Positions 36,308-44,927 of a stretch of DNA of 64,000 nt are shown piece after piece. Every line of letters begins with the position of its first letter. The stretch's first letter is position 1. A program made the position numbers and the translations under genes. The notes under the pieces are model-generated. The model was not told the DNA's origin and did not search any database. It was given only the letters and a program-made list of their open reading frames with translations. Source of the DNA: Flavobacterium haoranii (GTDB lineage: Bacteria > Bacteroidota > Bacteroidia > Flavobacteriales > Flavobacteriaceae); assembly GCA_003246205.1 (NCBI GenBank), contig QKBC01000005.1, forward strand, positions 1 through 64,000. The letters run 5' to 3'.

Positions 36308-37126
36308 TTATATACTAAAGTCTATTATTTTACTTGTATCAATTTTATCTTTCACAATCACTTCACTTTTATGAAATACCAAAGTTTGAGACGGCACGCT
36401 TTCAGTCAACCAAACATTTCCTCCGATTACCGAACCTCTACCTACAGTAGTTTTACCTCCTAAAATAGTAGCATTAGCATAAATAATCACCTCATCTTCA
36501 ATAGTCGGATGTCTTTTTTGTTCGGCTTTATCTTTACTCACACTCAACGCTCCTAATGTTACACCTTGATAAATTTTTACATCATTTCCAATCTCTGCCG
36601 TTTCACCAATCACCACACCGGTTCCGTGATCAATAAAAAAACGCTCACCGATTTTAGCAGCCGGGTGAATATCTATTCCTGTTTTAGAATGTGCATATTC
36701 GGAAAGAACTCTTGGAAATACCGGAACTTCTTTATTCCAGAAATAATATGCAATTCTATGGATCACTATGGTAAAAAAACCGGGATAAGACATCAATACT
36801 TCGCTATGAGATTTGGCCGCCGGGTCAAACTTCATTACTGCATCTAAATCAGAAAGAAGTATTTTATGAATTGAACATAACTCTTCAAAAAAAGAATCAA
36901 CTATGTCCGGAACTTCTTCTACTAAAAGCTGTTTTAAAAAAACAGTAAGTTCACTTTTTAATTCTGCTTCTTTTTCTTCAAATAGATCAAAACGACAACT
37001 TTCTTCTCCTGCAAGGAATAGCCATTTGAAAAGTTCTTCACTCCAAATTTCGGCTCGGTATTTATCAAACAAATAATGCTGTTGACTTTGTTTAAACTCA
37101 AATAGCTGCTTTAGTCTGTTTTCCAT
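36308..37126 (-). CDS. cysE: Serine O-acetyltransferase
   Basis: 272 aa. N-terminal helical region (about 1-150), then a left-handed beta-helix: HPAAKIGERFFIDHGTGVVIGETAEIGNDVKIYQGVTLGALS. The catalytic Asp/His in DHGTG and the His in FPRVLSEYAHSKTGIDIHP region are at family positions. The C-terminus ends in SKIIDFSI, an Ile end like those that dock into the cysteine synthase active site; complex formation with CysK is therefore plausible (inference). First gene after the Cys leader attenuator. Confidence 0.94.
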   Translation of the reverse strand: MENRLKQLFEFKQSQQHYLFDKYRAEIWSEELFKWLFLAGEESCRFDLFEEKEAELKSELTVFLKQLLVEEVPDIVDSFFEELCSIHKILLSDLDAVMKFDPAAKSHSEVLMSYPGFFTIVIHRIAYYFWNKEVPVFPRVLSEYAHSKTGIDIHPAAKIGERFFIDHGTGVVIGETAEIGNDVKIYQGVTLGALSVSKDKAEQKRHPTIEDEVIIYANATILGGKTTVGRGSVIGGNVWLTESVPSQTLVFHKSEVIVKDKIDTSKIIDFSI

Positions 37127-37157
37127 ATTTTATTGATGGTATAAATGTTAAAAACAA

Positions 37158-37185
37158 AAAGCCTCTGCGATTTGACAGAGGCTTT
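37158..37185 (-). terminator. Attenuator terminator of the cysE-cysK operon
   Basis: Perfect 10-bp stem AAAGCCTCTG (37158-37167) / CAGAGGCTTT (37176-37185), then a T-run on the minus strand (TTTTTG). The arm CAGAGG (37176-37181) can instead pair with CCTCTG at 37226-37231 within the leader ORF, forming an antiterminator. Confidence 0.88.
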
Positions 37186-37208
37186 AAATAGTATCATTTT
37201 TTGATTAA

Positions 37209-37280
37209 CTATATGTAATAGCGTTCCTCTGTGGATAATATCCCCATACAAGTACACGCGCTACAACAAGTAAATCTCAT
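37209..37280 (-). CDS. Cys-rich leader peptide of the cysE-cysK operon
   Basis: A 23-codon ORF starting MRFTCCSACTCMG, then ILSTEERYYI and stop; four Cys codons (TGT) in seven residues. The last Cys codon ends 16 nt before the antiterminator arm. Stalling for lack of Cys-tRNA would favour read-through into cysE-cysK. A 4-codon ORF (MKKK) ends in a TGA overlapping this ATG. The start and end resemble the Met leader at 35136-35204. Function inferred from architecture. Confidence 0.85.
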   Translation of the reverse strand: MRFTCCSACTCMGILSTEERYYI

Positions 37281-37300
37281 TTTTTCTTCATTTTGTATTG

Positions 37301-37331
37301 TAAAGTTAGTTTTAATACTTTAAACCCCAAA
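37301..37331 (-). promoter_or_regulatory. Promoter of the cysE-cysK leader
   Basis: Minus-strand TTTG (complement at 37328-37331), 19-bp spacer, TAACTTTA (37301-37308), one mismatch to TAnnTTTG. Same spacing as the Met leader promoter. Confidence 0.65.
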
Positions 37332-37485
37332 ACTTATAACAAAATTTTCACAATTAAACCATAACCTTCCTTAATTAATAGAAATTTTTAAAGCGATTTA
37401 AGCAACTCTTAGAAAATGAATCTGATTCAGATTATTACTATAAAGTATTCACAAGAACATAAATCATAATTTTTTCAAAAAAATA

Positions 37486-37515
37486 TTTGGATTTCATTTC
37501 CATTTCATAACTTTG
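37486..37515 (+). promoter_or_regulatory. Promoter of metK
   Basis: TTTG at 37486-37489, an 18-bp spacer and TAACTTTG at 37508-37515, a full consensus match. Transcription should begin near 37521, about five bases before the SAM-II aptamer. Confidence 0.75.
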
Positions 37516-37525
37516 CAACCGAATT

Positions 37526-37576
37526 CGAGGAAAAATTTGAACTGATTGCAACCTCATAAAAAAATGCTAAAGCAGT
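37526..37576 (+). promoter_or_regulatory. SAM-II riboswitch upstream of metK
   Basis: P1 CGAGG (37526-37530) with CCTC (37552-37555); loop ATTTGAAC then ATTGCAA; then CATAAA and TGCTAAA; pseudoknot ACTG (37541-37544) with CAGT (37573-37576). These match the SAM-II core AUUU-AAC, AUUGCAA, AUAAA and GCUAAA in order, while the pseudoknot pairs differ in sequence but still pair. It sits at the very start of the predicted metK transcript, so SAM would limit its own synthesis. GCTAAA (37566-37571) could also pair with TTTAGC (37587-37592), followed by TTTTT. Confidence 0.82.
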
Positions 37577-37640
37577 GTTTACTCCTTTTAGCTTTTTCCT
37601 GCAACAAATTTTCCTCACTCATTTTTAAAATAAAATTATT

Positions 37641-38891
37641 ATGGCTTATTTATTTACGTCAGAATCTGTTAGTGAAGGACATCCCGACAAAGTCGCAGAT
37701 CAAATTTCGGACGCATTAATTGATAACTTTTTAGCATTCGACCCTGAGTCGAAGGTTGCTTGCGAAACTTTAGTTACCACAGGACAAGTGATTTTGGCCG
37801 GTGAAGTAAAATCGAACACTTATTTAGATGTACAACAAATCGCCAGAGATGTCATCAAAAGAATCGGCTACACTAAAAGTGAATATATGTTTGAAGCCAA
37901 TTCTTGTGGTGTTTTATCAGCAATTCACGAGCAATCTCAGGATATTAATCAAGGTGTAGACAGAGCTAGCAAAGAAGAACAAGGCGCCGGTGATCAAGGA
38001 ATGATGTTTGGTTATGCAACTAGCGAAACTGAAGAATACATGCCTCTTGCTTTAAAATTATCACATCAGCTTTTACAAGAGCTAGCTGCTTTAAGAAGAG
38101 AAAATTCTGCAATTACTTATTTAAGACCTGACGCTAAAGCACAAGTCACCTTAGAATATTCTGACGATAACAAACCTGTTCGTATTGATGCTATTGTTGT
38201 TTCTACACAACATGATGAATTTGCTGACGAACCAACGATGTTGGCTAAAATTAAAAAAGATATTATTGAGATCTTGATTCCAAGAGTTATTGCTAAAAAT
38301 GAGCAATATGCCCATTTATTCAATGATAACATCAAATACCATATCAATCCTACCGGAAAATTCGTAATCGGTGGACCACACGGAGATACTGGATTAACCG
38401 GAAGAAAAATTATCGTTGACACTTATGGAGGAAAAGGTGCACATGGTGGAGGCGCTTTCTCAGGTAAAGATCCAAGTAAAGTAGACCGTTCTGCAGCTTA
38501 TGCTACCCGTCATATTGCTAAAAATTTAGTGGCTGCAGGAGTTGCCGATGAAGTTTTAGTTCAGGTTTCTTATGCAATTGGTGTTGCAGAGCCAACTAAT
38601 ATCTATGTTAACACTTATGGTACAGCTAAAGTAAACTTAAACGACGGTGAAATTGCTAAAAAGGTTGCCGAAATTTTTGACATGAGACCTTACTTTATTG
38701 AGCAACGATTAAAACTTCGTAATCCAATTTACAGTGAAACCGCTGCTTACGGACACATGGGAAGAACTCCTGAAGTAGTAACTAAGACTTTTACTTCACC
38801 AAACGGAGAAACTATTACTACAGAAGTTGAATTATTTACCTGGGAAAAACTAGATTTTGTAGATAAAATTAGGGATGTTTTTAAATTTTAA
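37641..38891 (+). CDS. metK: S-adenosylmethionine synthetase
   Basis: 416 aa. ATP and methionine site motifs: [45 protein letters not shown] and [19 protein letters not shown]. Makes SAM, the ligand of both riboswitches in this window. Divergent from cysE-cysK; own promoter plus SAM-II leader; followed by a strong hairpin terminator. Confidence 0.98.
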   Translation: MAYLFTSESVSEGHPDKVADQISDALIDNFLAFDPESKVACETLVTTGQVILAGEVKSNTYLDVQQIARDVIKRIGYTKSEYMFEANSCGVLSAIHEQSQDINQGVDRASKEEQGAGDQGMMFGYATSETEEYMPLALKLSHQLLQELAALRRENSAITYLRPDAKAQVTLEYSDDNKPVRIDAIVVSTQHDEFADEPTMLAKIKKDIIEILIPRVIAKNEQYAHLFNDNIKYHINPTGKFVIGGPHGDTGLTGRKIIVDTYGGKGAHGGGAFSGKDPSKVDRSAAYATRHIAKNLVAAGVADEVLVQVSYAIGVAEPTNIYVNTYGTAKVNLNDGEIAKKVAEIFDMRPYFIEQRLKLRNPIYSETAAYGHMGRTPEVVTKTFTSPNGETITTEVELFTWEKLDFVDKIRDVFKF

Positions 38892-38912
38892 AAAAATATT
38901 TTCCAAATCACT

Positions 38913-38940
38913 AAAAATCAGCTTTAAAGCTGATTTTTTT
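38913..38940 (+). terminator. metK terminator
   Basis: AAAATCAGCTTTAAAGCTGATTTT is a near-perfect self-complementary stem around AAATCAGCTT and AAGCTGATTT, running into a T-tract at 38940. Confidence 0.85.
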
Positions 38941-38942
38941 TA

Positions 38943-38950
38943 TACCTTTG
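38943..38950 (+). promoter_or_regulatory. Candidate -7 element for the fibre-like gene
   Basis: TACCTTTG matches TAnnTTTG. It overlaps the first codons of the longest open frame (TTG at 38948), so the real start must be further down, at ATG 38975. Confidence 0.6.
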
Positions 38951-38974
38951 CGCCCTAATTCAACTCTACCAATA

Positions 38975-41155
38975 ATGAAGGAAAAACTACGAATTGTATT
39001 TTTATCTTTAGCTTTTATATTCCCTGTATTTATATTTGGCCAAATAGGCATTAACACAACAAATCCCAAAGCCGCACTGGATATCAAGGCTTCAAATCCT
39101 TCTACACCAAACAATCAAGACGGGATTTTAATTCCCCGAGTGGCTGTATTTCCAAGCACCAATCCAACCGCTGATCAAAACGGAATGCTTCTATTTTTAA
39201 CAAATGTTAGCGGAACCTACCAACCCGGCTTATATTATTGGGACAATCCGACGCACAAATGGATTGCTATCGCTTCTTCTAAAAATGTTTGGTTCACAAC
39301 CGGAAATAATGGTATTGACAGCAACAATAATTTTATAGGAACTACAGACGACAAAGATTTTTTAATCAGAAGGAACAATACCGAATCAGGATTAATAGGT
39401 ACTGAGAATACTTCTTATGGTTATAACTCTCTTAAAACAAACTCATCAGGAACCAAAAATACCAGTTTCGGAAGCAATTCGCTAAGTTCTAATTCATCCG
39501 GAAGTTATAACACAGCTATAGGAAACGGAACTTTAACCGCAAACAACTCCGGTTATGAAAATACTGCAGAAGGCTACAATGCTTTAACCTTAAATAATTC
39601 AGGCTATTACAACACAGCTATCGGGAGTAATAGTATGACTAAAAACACTTCCGGAAATTACAATACTGCTGTCGGCACTTATGCATTAACCGAAAACACT
39701 ATCGGAATAAACAATACGGTAGTTGGCGTTAATTCCTTACGAAAAAACACTTCCGGAAATGAAAATACAGCCATGGGTGTTTATAGCATGTATAATAATA
39801 CTAACGGTAAAAACAATACAGCTGTCGGTTCCTACGCTATGTTGAGCAACACAACGGGAAAATATAACACTGCTATTGGTAGTGCTGCATTAAATTCCAA
39901 TCAAGGCGGAGAAAATAACAATGCTTTCGGATTCGGAGCATTACGTTCTAATTCAACCGGAAACAGCAATTCTGCAATAGGAGTAAATGCTATGTATTCT
40001 AATGCCACAGGAAATAAAAACATTGCCATAGGGGAAAATACTTTATACACTAATGTTTCCGGAAATGAAAATATAGCAATCGGTTTTAATGCTTTGAATA
40101 AAAACACTATAGGAACTCAAAATACTGCTTTAGGAAGCAATTCTTTAGAAAATAATGTTTCCGGGACTAAAAACAATGCTATCGGTTTTAATTCCTTAAA
40201 CAAAAACACTAGCGGAAATGAAAATATTGCTTTCGGTTCCAATACTCTAGAAAATAACACGACAGGCAGCCAAAACACTGCTATCGGAACCTATTCATTG
40301 CAAGGTAACATCAACGGAATTAAAAATACAGCTATGGGAGAGAATAGTTTACTAGTCAATTCCAGTGGAAACTCTAATACCTCAATAGGTGTAGGAAGTT
40401 TAGAAAATAACACCAATGGCAATGAAAATACTGCTTTAGGAACAGAGTCTCTTTACTACAATATTAACGGTAGTTCTAACTTAGCTTTAGGAAAAGGCTC
40501 TTTAAGAGCAAATCAAAACGGTAATTACAACACCGCTTCCGGAGCATTAGCTTTAAACGGCAATGTTAACGGAAATAATAATACAGCTATTGGCTACCGT
40601 GCTTTTTACAATGGTAATTATAGCAATTCTACGGCTATCGGATACAATACAGTCATCAACGGAAATAACCAGATTCGTTTAGGAAATTATTATATAACCA
40701 GCATCGGAGGTTTTGTAAACTGGTCTAATCTTTCGGATAAACGTTTTAAGAAAAACGTACAAGAAGACGTGATTGGCTTAGATTTTATTTTACGATTAAA
40801 ACCAGTAACTTATAATCTGGACCTTGACCGACTACAACAATTTTTAGGAAATAACGATCCTAGTAATGATCTAAACAAAAATGAAAACGTTCGTTTTTCC
40901 GGTTTTTTAGCACAAGATGTTGAGGCTTCTGCAAATGCCGTAGGTTATGATTTCAGTGGAATTGACAAACCTCAGAATGAAAACGGCCACTATAGTCTGC
41001 GATATGCTGAATTTGTTGTTCCGTTAGTAAAAGCGACACAAGAGCAACAAACAGAAATAGAAACACTGAAAAAAGAATTAGAAGATGAACGCCAAAAGAA
41101 TAAGGAATTAGAAAACCGTTTAGAGCGTCTGGAAAAATTACTTTTAAAAGAATAA
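38975..41155 (+). CDS. Exported fibre-like protein with NTAIG repeats and C-terminal S74 intramolecular chaperone domain
   Basis: 726 aa from ATG 38975, with signal peptide MKEKLRIVFLSLAFIFPVFIFG. Residues after it (IGINTTNPKAALDIKA) are common in Bacteroidota fibre proteins. About residues 150-560 are a long series of ~23-residue repeats with the core NTAIGxxSLxxNxSGxxN, like the left-handed beta-roll of trimeric adhesin heads (YadA/Hep_Hag). The end has a peptidase S74 / endosialidase chaperone domain (WSNLSDKRFKKNVQ; FSGFLAQDVE; YAEFVVPLVKA) and a coiled coil. In phage tail spikes this domain trimerises and then cleaves itself off at its start. Probably a trimeric surface fibre; target unknown. 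Confidence 0.85.
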   Translation: MKEKLRIVFLSLAFIFPVFIFGQIGINTTNPKAALDIKASNPSTPNNQDGILIPRVAVFPSTNPTADQNGMLLFLTNVSGTYQPGLYYWDNPTHKWIAIASSKNVWFTTGNNGIDSNNNFIGTTDDKDFLIRRNNTESGLIGTENTSYGYNSLKTNSSGTKNTSFGSNSLSSNSSGSYNTAIGNGTLTANNSGYENTAEGYNALTLNNSGYYNTAIGSNSMTKNTSGNYNTAVGTYALTENTIGINNTVVGVNSLRKNTSGNENTAMGVYSMYNNTNGKNNTAVGSYAMLSNTTGKYNTAIGSAALNSNQGGENNNAFGFGALRSNSTGNSNSAIGVNAMYSNATGNKNIAIGENTLYTNVSGNENIAIGFNALNKNTIGTQNTALGSNSLENNVSGTKNNAIGFNSLNKNTSGNENIAFGSNTLENNTTGSQNTAIGTYSLQGNINGIKNTAMGENSLLVNSSGNSNTSIGVGSLENNTNGNENTALGTESLYYNINGSSNLALGKGSLRANQNGNYNTASGALALNGNVNGNNNTAIGYRAFYNGNYSNSTAIGYNTVINGNNQIRLGNYYITSIGGFVNWSNLSDKRFKKNVQEDVIGLDFILRLKPVTYNLDLDRLQQFLGNNDPSNDLNKNENVRFSGFLAQDVEASANAVGYDFSGIDKPQNENGHYSLRYAEFVVPLVKATQEQQTEIETLKKELEDERQKNKELENRLERLEKLLLKE

Positions 41156-41197
41156 AAAAAAGAGCCCCACAAATATATGTGGGGCTCTTTTTTTTAT
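41152..41197. terminator. Bidirectional terminator hairpin
   Basis: AAAAAAGAGCCCCACA and TGTGGGGCTCTTTTTT form a long stem (loop about AATATA) between convergent genes, T-rich on both strands. Confidence 0.9.
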
Positions 41198-43890
41198 AAA
41201 CTATATTTCAAACTTAAAATAATATATCTCGGCTGAACTACATAGCTTGAAAAACTACTGGTTCCTCCCAACTGATTAAAACTATTAGAATTTAATCCTT
41301 TTGTTTCTAATAAATTAGTTCCTGACAACTTCCATTCCCATTTACTGTCTTTCTTTTGATACATTAAACTGGCTGACAAGAAATCATATTCAGAATCGAT
41401 CGTTTTTCCTTTATTTCTATTGTGATAATAACTATACTCTGAAACAAAAGAGAAAGCATCCCAAAAATAATATTCTAACTCAATGGACGGATTATCTGTA
41501 TAGAAAATATCACTGGAGTTATCGTTTATTGTATAAGCGTATTCCAAGCTTAAATTAGGTAATTCTTTATAATTGGTCGAAAATCTGACATAGTAATTTT
41601 GAGCAAAAGATTCCGTAGCTTGAATCTGGTCTCCTGTTGTATACACACGTATGTTATTGAATTTACTCCAATTTAGACTCAAGCCTCCAGAAGCTTTATA
41701 ATATTTTAAAAAGCTTCTTCCGTAATTTCCGGAAGCTGTAAACGTTTCATCTGCAAAGTTAGAATCCATATTAACAGCAGTAGAAACCTGATTGATACTG
41801 CTTAAAAAGGCTCTGTTCTTAACAGCATCTACTTGTCGAGTATATGTAATATTAGCAAAGATATTTTCAAAGTTGAACATATTGTATTTAAAATATCGCA
41901 AACTGTGTACTTGTGACATTGAATTTTCTAAATAACGATTTCCTTGAAACAAACTGTTGTAACTTGAAAACACATAGCCTTCGGCTAATTTTACTATATC
42001 CGTAAAATTATTGGTCAATGAGAAATTATAGGTTAAAGTTTCTGATTTCTTAATTTGCCATAAAGCATAGAAATCAGGTAAGAAACGGTTAAAATTTCTT
42101 GTAAATGAATCTCCTAACTGCGAATCTTTCATACTATAGTGATGGGCTGTAACTCCCGGATTGAATGTAAATTCGCCTACGATAAATTTATAATGCAATC
42201 CCAAGAATACATCGTTAAACGCATAATCAACATTATTTGTATTTTCTGCATCGTTTAAATCATTTTGCGTTCCGTTATCCAATATCTGAAAAATACTGGA
42301 ATCAAAATTCTGATACGAGTATGTATTTCCTAAAGTAATATCGATATTACTTTTTGGTGTAACCATATAGTAATAATCAAATTTTGCATCTAGTTTATTT
42401 GTTTTTACAAAGCGTTTTTGAGTGATATCATCTCTTGTTTGTGTATTGTCATACCCTACAAGAGTAAAAGGAAGCATTTCAAGATTTGCATTGTAGAACG
42501 GATCTTCTTCTTGATACAAATGCTGTGTTTCAAATGCAAAGACATTTTTATCGTTCAGTGTATAATAATAATTCAGGTTCTGATTAATACTAAACGGTCT
42601 TTGTTCTTTATTGGTAAAAATGGTACCCGCTTCCGAAGACACAACACTCTGGTTTTCATCTTGTTTCGAATATTTCAAAAAAGCATCATAATCAAAATGC
42701 ACTCTATCGGAAGGCACATAGCTTGAGCTTAACTTAAACATTCCTAAATCGCTTTTTTGTTCTGTAATTTGACTTCTGGTTTCCTGAGAATTGGCAGAAC
42801 TCCCTACCGGCAGGTCATTTACTGAATTTGTAATAATATTGGTCTTATTTCCCAAATAGATTCCGAAACCACTAAGTGTCCAGGCTTTAGAAGGATTATA
42901 ACTAAAATTAGCCGCGCCAAACTTAGTATCGATATTAGCTGCCTGATTATTTCGCAATCCCAAGATTCCTAAATCATTTGAAGTAACATTAAAAGAAGAG
43001 CCTCCTTTTTTCATCATATTTCTAAATCCTCCGGTGAATTTAAAATAATCACTCATAGTCAGTGGCAGTTCTCCGATATTATTGATATTTCCAATAACAT
43101 TAATACTATATTTCGGGCTATAATAAAACAATTTAGGATTTACAATATGCCTATCTTCTTCATGACCAACACCTATACCGGCTGTAATATCACCAAACCA
43201 GAAATTCTTTTTCCCTTCTTTCAGTTTAATATTCAGAGCTATATTTTCTTCATTGTTCTCCAATCCTTTTAAATTGGAAACCTCATTATAATTACGAAGT
43301 ACCTGAATTTTATCTAGAGCATCTGCCGGAATGTTCTTGGTTGCAATTTTAGTATCACCATCGAAAAAATCTTTTCCTTCAACCATTACTTTTTGAACGG
43401 TTTTTCCTTCTACTTGAATTTCTCCGTCTTTATTCACTTCAACACCGGGAAGTTTTTTCAGAACATCTTCTAGCTTCCGCTCAGTTCCGTTAGTAAAAGA
43501 ATCTGAATTATACACAATGGTATCTCCGGAAATGGTAACCGGCATTTCATATACTACCTCAACATCTTTTAACTGAACCCCTTGATTCATTTCAATATCA
43601 AAAGTCATATTTTGAGCTGAAGTCCTCAATGTTTTTTCATACGACTGAAAACCGATGTAACTAGCTTTCAACGTATAGGAAGCATTGGCTTTCAAATTCA
43701 ATACGTACTTTCCTTTATCATTGGTAATCGCATACGAATCCATCGTTTTTGTATCGTTATTGACAGCCATAACGTTAGCCATTTCAAGTCCAACACCTGT
43801 GCTATCTTTCACAACACCTTCAAAACGTATATTTTGAGCAACAGCACTTATCGAAAGTGCCATTGTAAGAATAAATAGTATTTTCTTCAT
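41194..43890 (-). CDS. TonB-dependent receptor-like outer membrane beta-barrel protein
   Basis: 898 aa. Signal peptide MKKILFILTMALSISAVAQ, a carboxypeptidase-regulatory-like beta domain (about 22-110: FEGVVKDSTGVGLEMANVMA...GFQSYEKTL), a plug (YNSDSFTNGTERKLEDVLKKLPGVEV, QVEGKTVQKVMVEGKDFF), and a large barrel ending in aromatic-rich strands (VQPRYIILSLKYSL). No SusD partner is present. Pairs with the GLPGLI gene 6 bp upstream. Substrate unknown. Confidence 0.88.
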   Translation of the reverse strand: MKKILFILTMALSISAVAQNIRFEGVVKDSTGVGLEMANVMAVNNDTKTMDSYAITNDKGKYVLNLKANASYTLKASYIGFQSYEKTLRTSAQNMTFDIEMNQGVQLKDVEVVYEMPVTISGDTIVYNSDSFTNGTERKLEDVLKKLPGVEVNKDGEIQVEGKTVQKVMVEGKDFFDGDTKIATKNIPADALDKIQVLRNYNEVSNLKGLENNEENIALNIKLKEGKKNFWFGDITAGIGVGHEEDRHIVNPKLFYYSPKYSINVIGNINNIGELPLTMSDYFKFTGGFRNMMKKGGSSFNVTSNDLGILGLRNNQAANIDTKFGAANFSYNPSKAWTLSGFGIYLGNKTNIITNSVNDLPVGSSANSQETRSQITEQKSDLGMFKLSSSYVPSDRVHFDYDAFLKYSKQDENQSVVSSEAGTIFTNKEQRPFSINQNLNYYYTLNDKNVFAFETQHLYQEEDPFYNANLEMLPFTLVGYDNTQTRDDITQKRFVKTNKLDAKFDYYYMVTPKSNIDITLGNTYSYQNFDSSIFQILDNGTQNDLNDAENTNNVDYAFNDVFLGLHYKFIVGEFTFNPGVTAHHYSMKDSQLGDSFTRNFNRFLPDFYALWQIKKSETLTYNFSLTNNFTDIVKLAEGYVFSSYNSLFQGNRYLENSMSQVHSLRYFKYNMFNFENIFANITYTRQVDAVKNRAFLSSINQVSTAVNMDSNFADETFTASGNYGRSFLKYYKASGGLSLNWSKFNNIRVYTTGDQIQATESFAQNYYVRFSTNYKELPNLSLEYAYTINDNSSDIFYTDNPSIELEYYFWDAFSFVSEYSYYHNRNKGKTIDSEYDFLSASLMYQKKDSKWEWKLSGTNLLETKGLNSNSFNQLGGTSSFSSYVVQPRYIILSLKYSL

Positions 43891-43896
43891 AAAAAA

Positions 43897-44805
43897 TTAT
43901 CTTGGCCCAAAACCTCCTCCATGTCCTCCGTTTCTGTTGTTACGAAACATTTCCTGCATCTCTTTCATCTTTTTCATCACAATTTCGTTGTACTCTTTTT
44001 GAGTAACTTCTTTCCCTTTAGTCACGGGTTTAATATCTACCTTTTCTTTAGAATTCAGTACTATTTTAGAACACAAGATAGTAGTTTGTCCGTCATTTAC
44101 CTCTAAAATTAACCCTGGAAGTCCCCAATAATTTTCCGGTCCTTGATTTACCGGAATTTCCGGCGAATACCAAGCTGTGATTGTTACTTCCTTAGGAATT
44201 TCTAGTTGATCCATGAAATTAGTTACTTTAGTAGAATTACTTGCTGTATCCTTTTTCATTTCGGCTTCTTCTTTAGCTTTCTCGTCTTCGTTTCTTCTTC
44301 TCATACGGAAGTTTCTAAAATCAGACTCGTCAATTGGTTTTACAGCAGTAGCTTTAAAGCAAGTGTAGTTTCCGATTTGTTTCGTTTCGTTTTCTAACTT
44401 CCACTCTAATTTTGGCAATGTATCTTTGATCAAAAATTCTTTTCCCATGAACTCTTTGTCTTCAATATACATTTTATCTTTTACATTCTTATAATGTGTT
44501 CCGCCGCCGCCCATCATTCGCATCATTCGTCCACCGCTTTCTTGTCCGGGCATGTCTAACTTTTCTTCTTCTTTGTAAATGGAAGCGGTTCTGTCGAAAT
44601 TGAGAATAAACGTTTTTTCAAACATTTTTTTCATGCGTTCTTCCATTGATTTTTGCATTTCCGGTGTGATATCCCTGTTTTTAGGCATATTTTTCATAAA
44701 TTCTGCTGTACTGGTCTTAGACTCATATACTGCCATTCCTTGAAAATCTTGGGCAAATGATACGAATCCAGCCATAAAAACTAAAGAAAAGAGTATTTTT
44801 TTCAT
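43897..44805 (-). CDS. GLPGLI family protein
   Basis: 302 aa exported protein (MKKILFSLVFMAGFVSFAQ) carrying the family motif WGLPGLILEVNDGQTTI. Residues 60-105 and 180-200 are rich in Met, Lys, Glu and Gly (RMKKMFEK, GRMMRMMGGGGTH), and the end is RNNRNGGHGGGFGPR, which could bind metal or be flexible. GLPGLI proteins regularly precede a TonB-dependent barrel, as here, but their task is unknown. Possible surface-protein partner of the barrel (inference). Confidence 0.88.
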   Translation of the reverse strand: MKKILFSLVFMAGFVSFAQDFQGMAVYESKTSTAEFMKNMPKNRDITPEMQKSMEERMKKMFEKTFILNFDRTASIYKEEEKLDMPGQESGGRMMRMMGGGGTHYKNVKDKMYIEDKEFMGKEFLIKDTLPKLEWKLENETKQIGNYTCFKATAVKPIDESDFRNFRMRRRNEDEKAKEEAEMKKDTASNSTKVTNFMDQLEIPKEVTITAWYSPEIPVNQGPENYWGLPGLILEVNDGQTTILCSKIVLNSKEKVDIKPVTKGKEVTQKEYNEIVMKKMKEMQEMFRNNRNGGHGGGFGPR

Positions 44806-44927
44806 TCGAATATTGTTTATTATTTTAGACGTTTTTTTCTTTATTTGTTACAAATTTTACTTTTTTACAGAGTTAAAGCATTAACTTTAGACAAAAATTA
44901 ACACAAAAAGTTTAATCCGGAATTAAG

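Larger units (their letters stand above)
37127..37640. promoter_or_regulatory. Divergent regulatory region between cysE and metK
   Basis: 514 bp without a large gene. The left half, read leftward, holds the cysE promoter (37301-37331), Cys-rich leader ORF (37209-37280) and its terminator (37158-37185). The right half, read rightward, holds the metK promoter (37486-37515) and a SAM-II riboswitch (37526-37576). About 37332-37485 is AT-rich with nothing I can name. Confidence 0.8.

Noticed and set aside
38948..38974. Extended start of the fibre-like gene at 38948
   Set aside because: It begins with TTG inside a TAnnTTTG promoter box and adds nine residues before a clean signal peptide at 38975.
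39400..40620. CRISPR-like or DNA-level repeat array
   Set aside because: The ~70-bp periodicity is that of coded ~23-residue protein repeats in an open frame, with no fixed spacers or cas genes.
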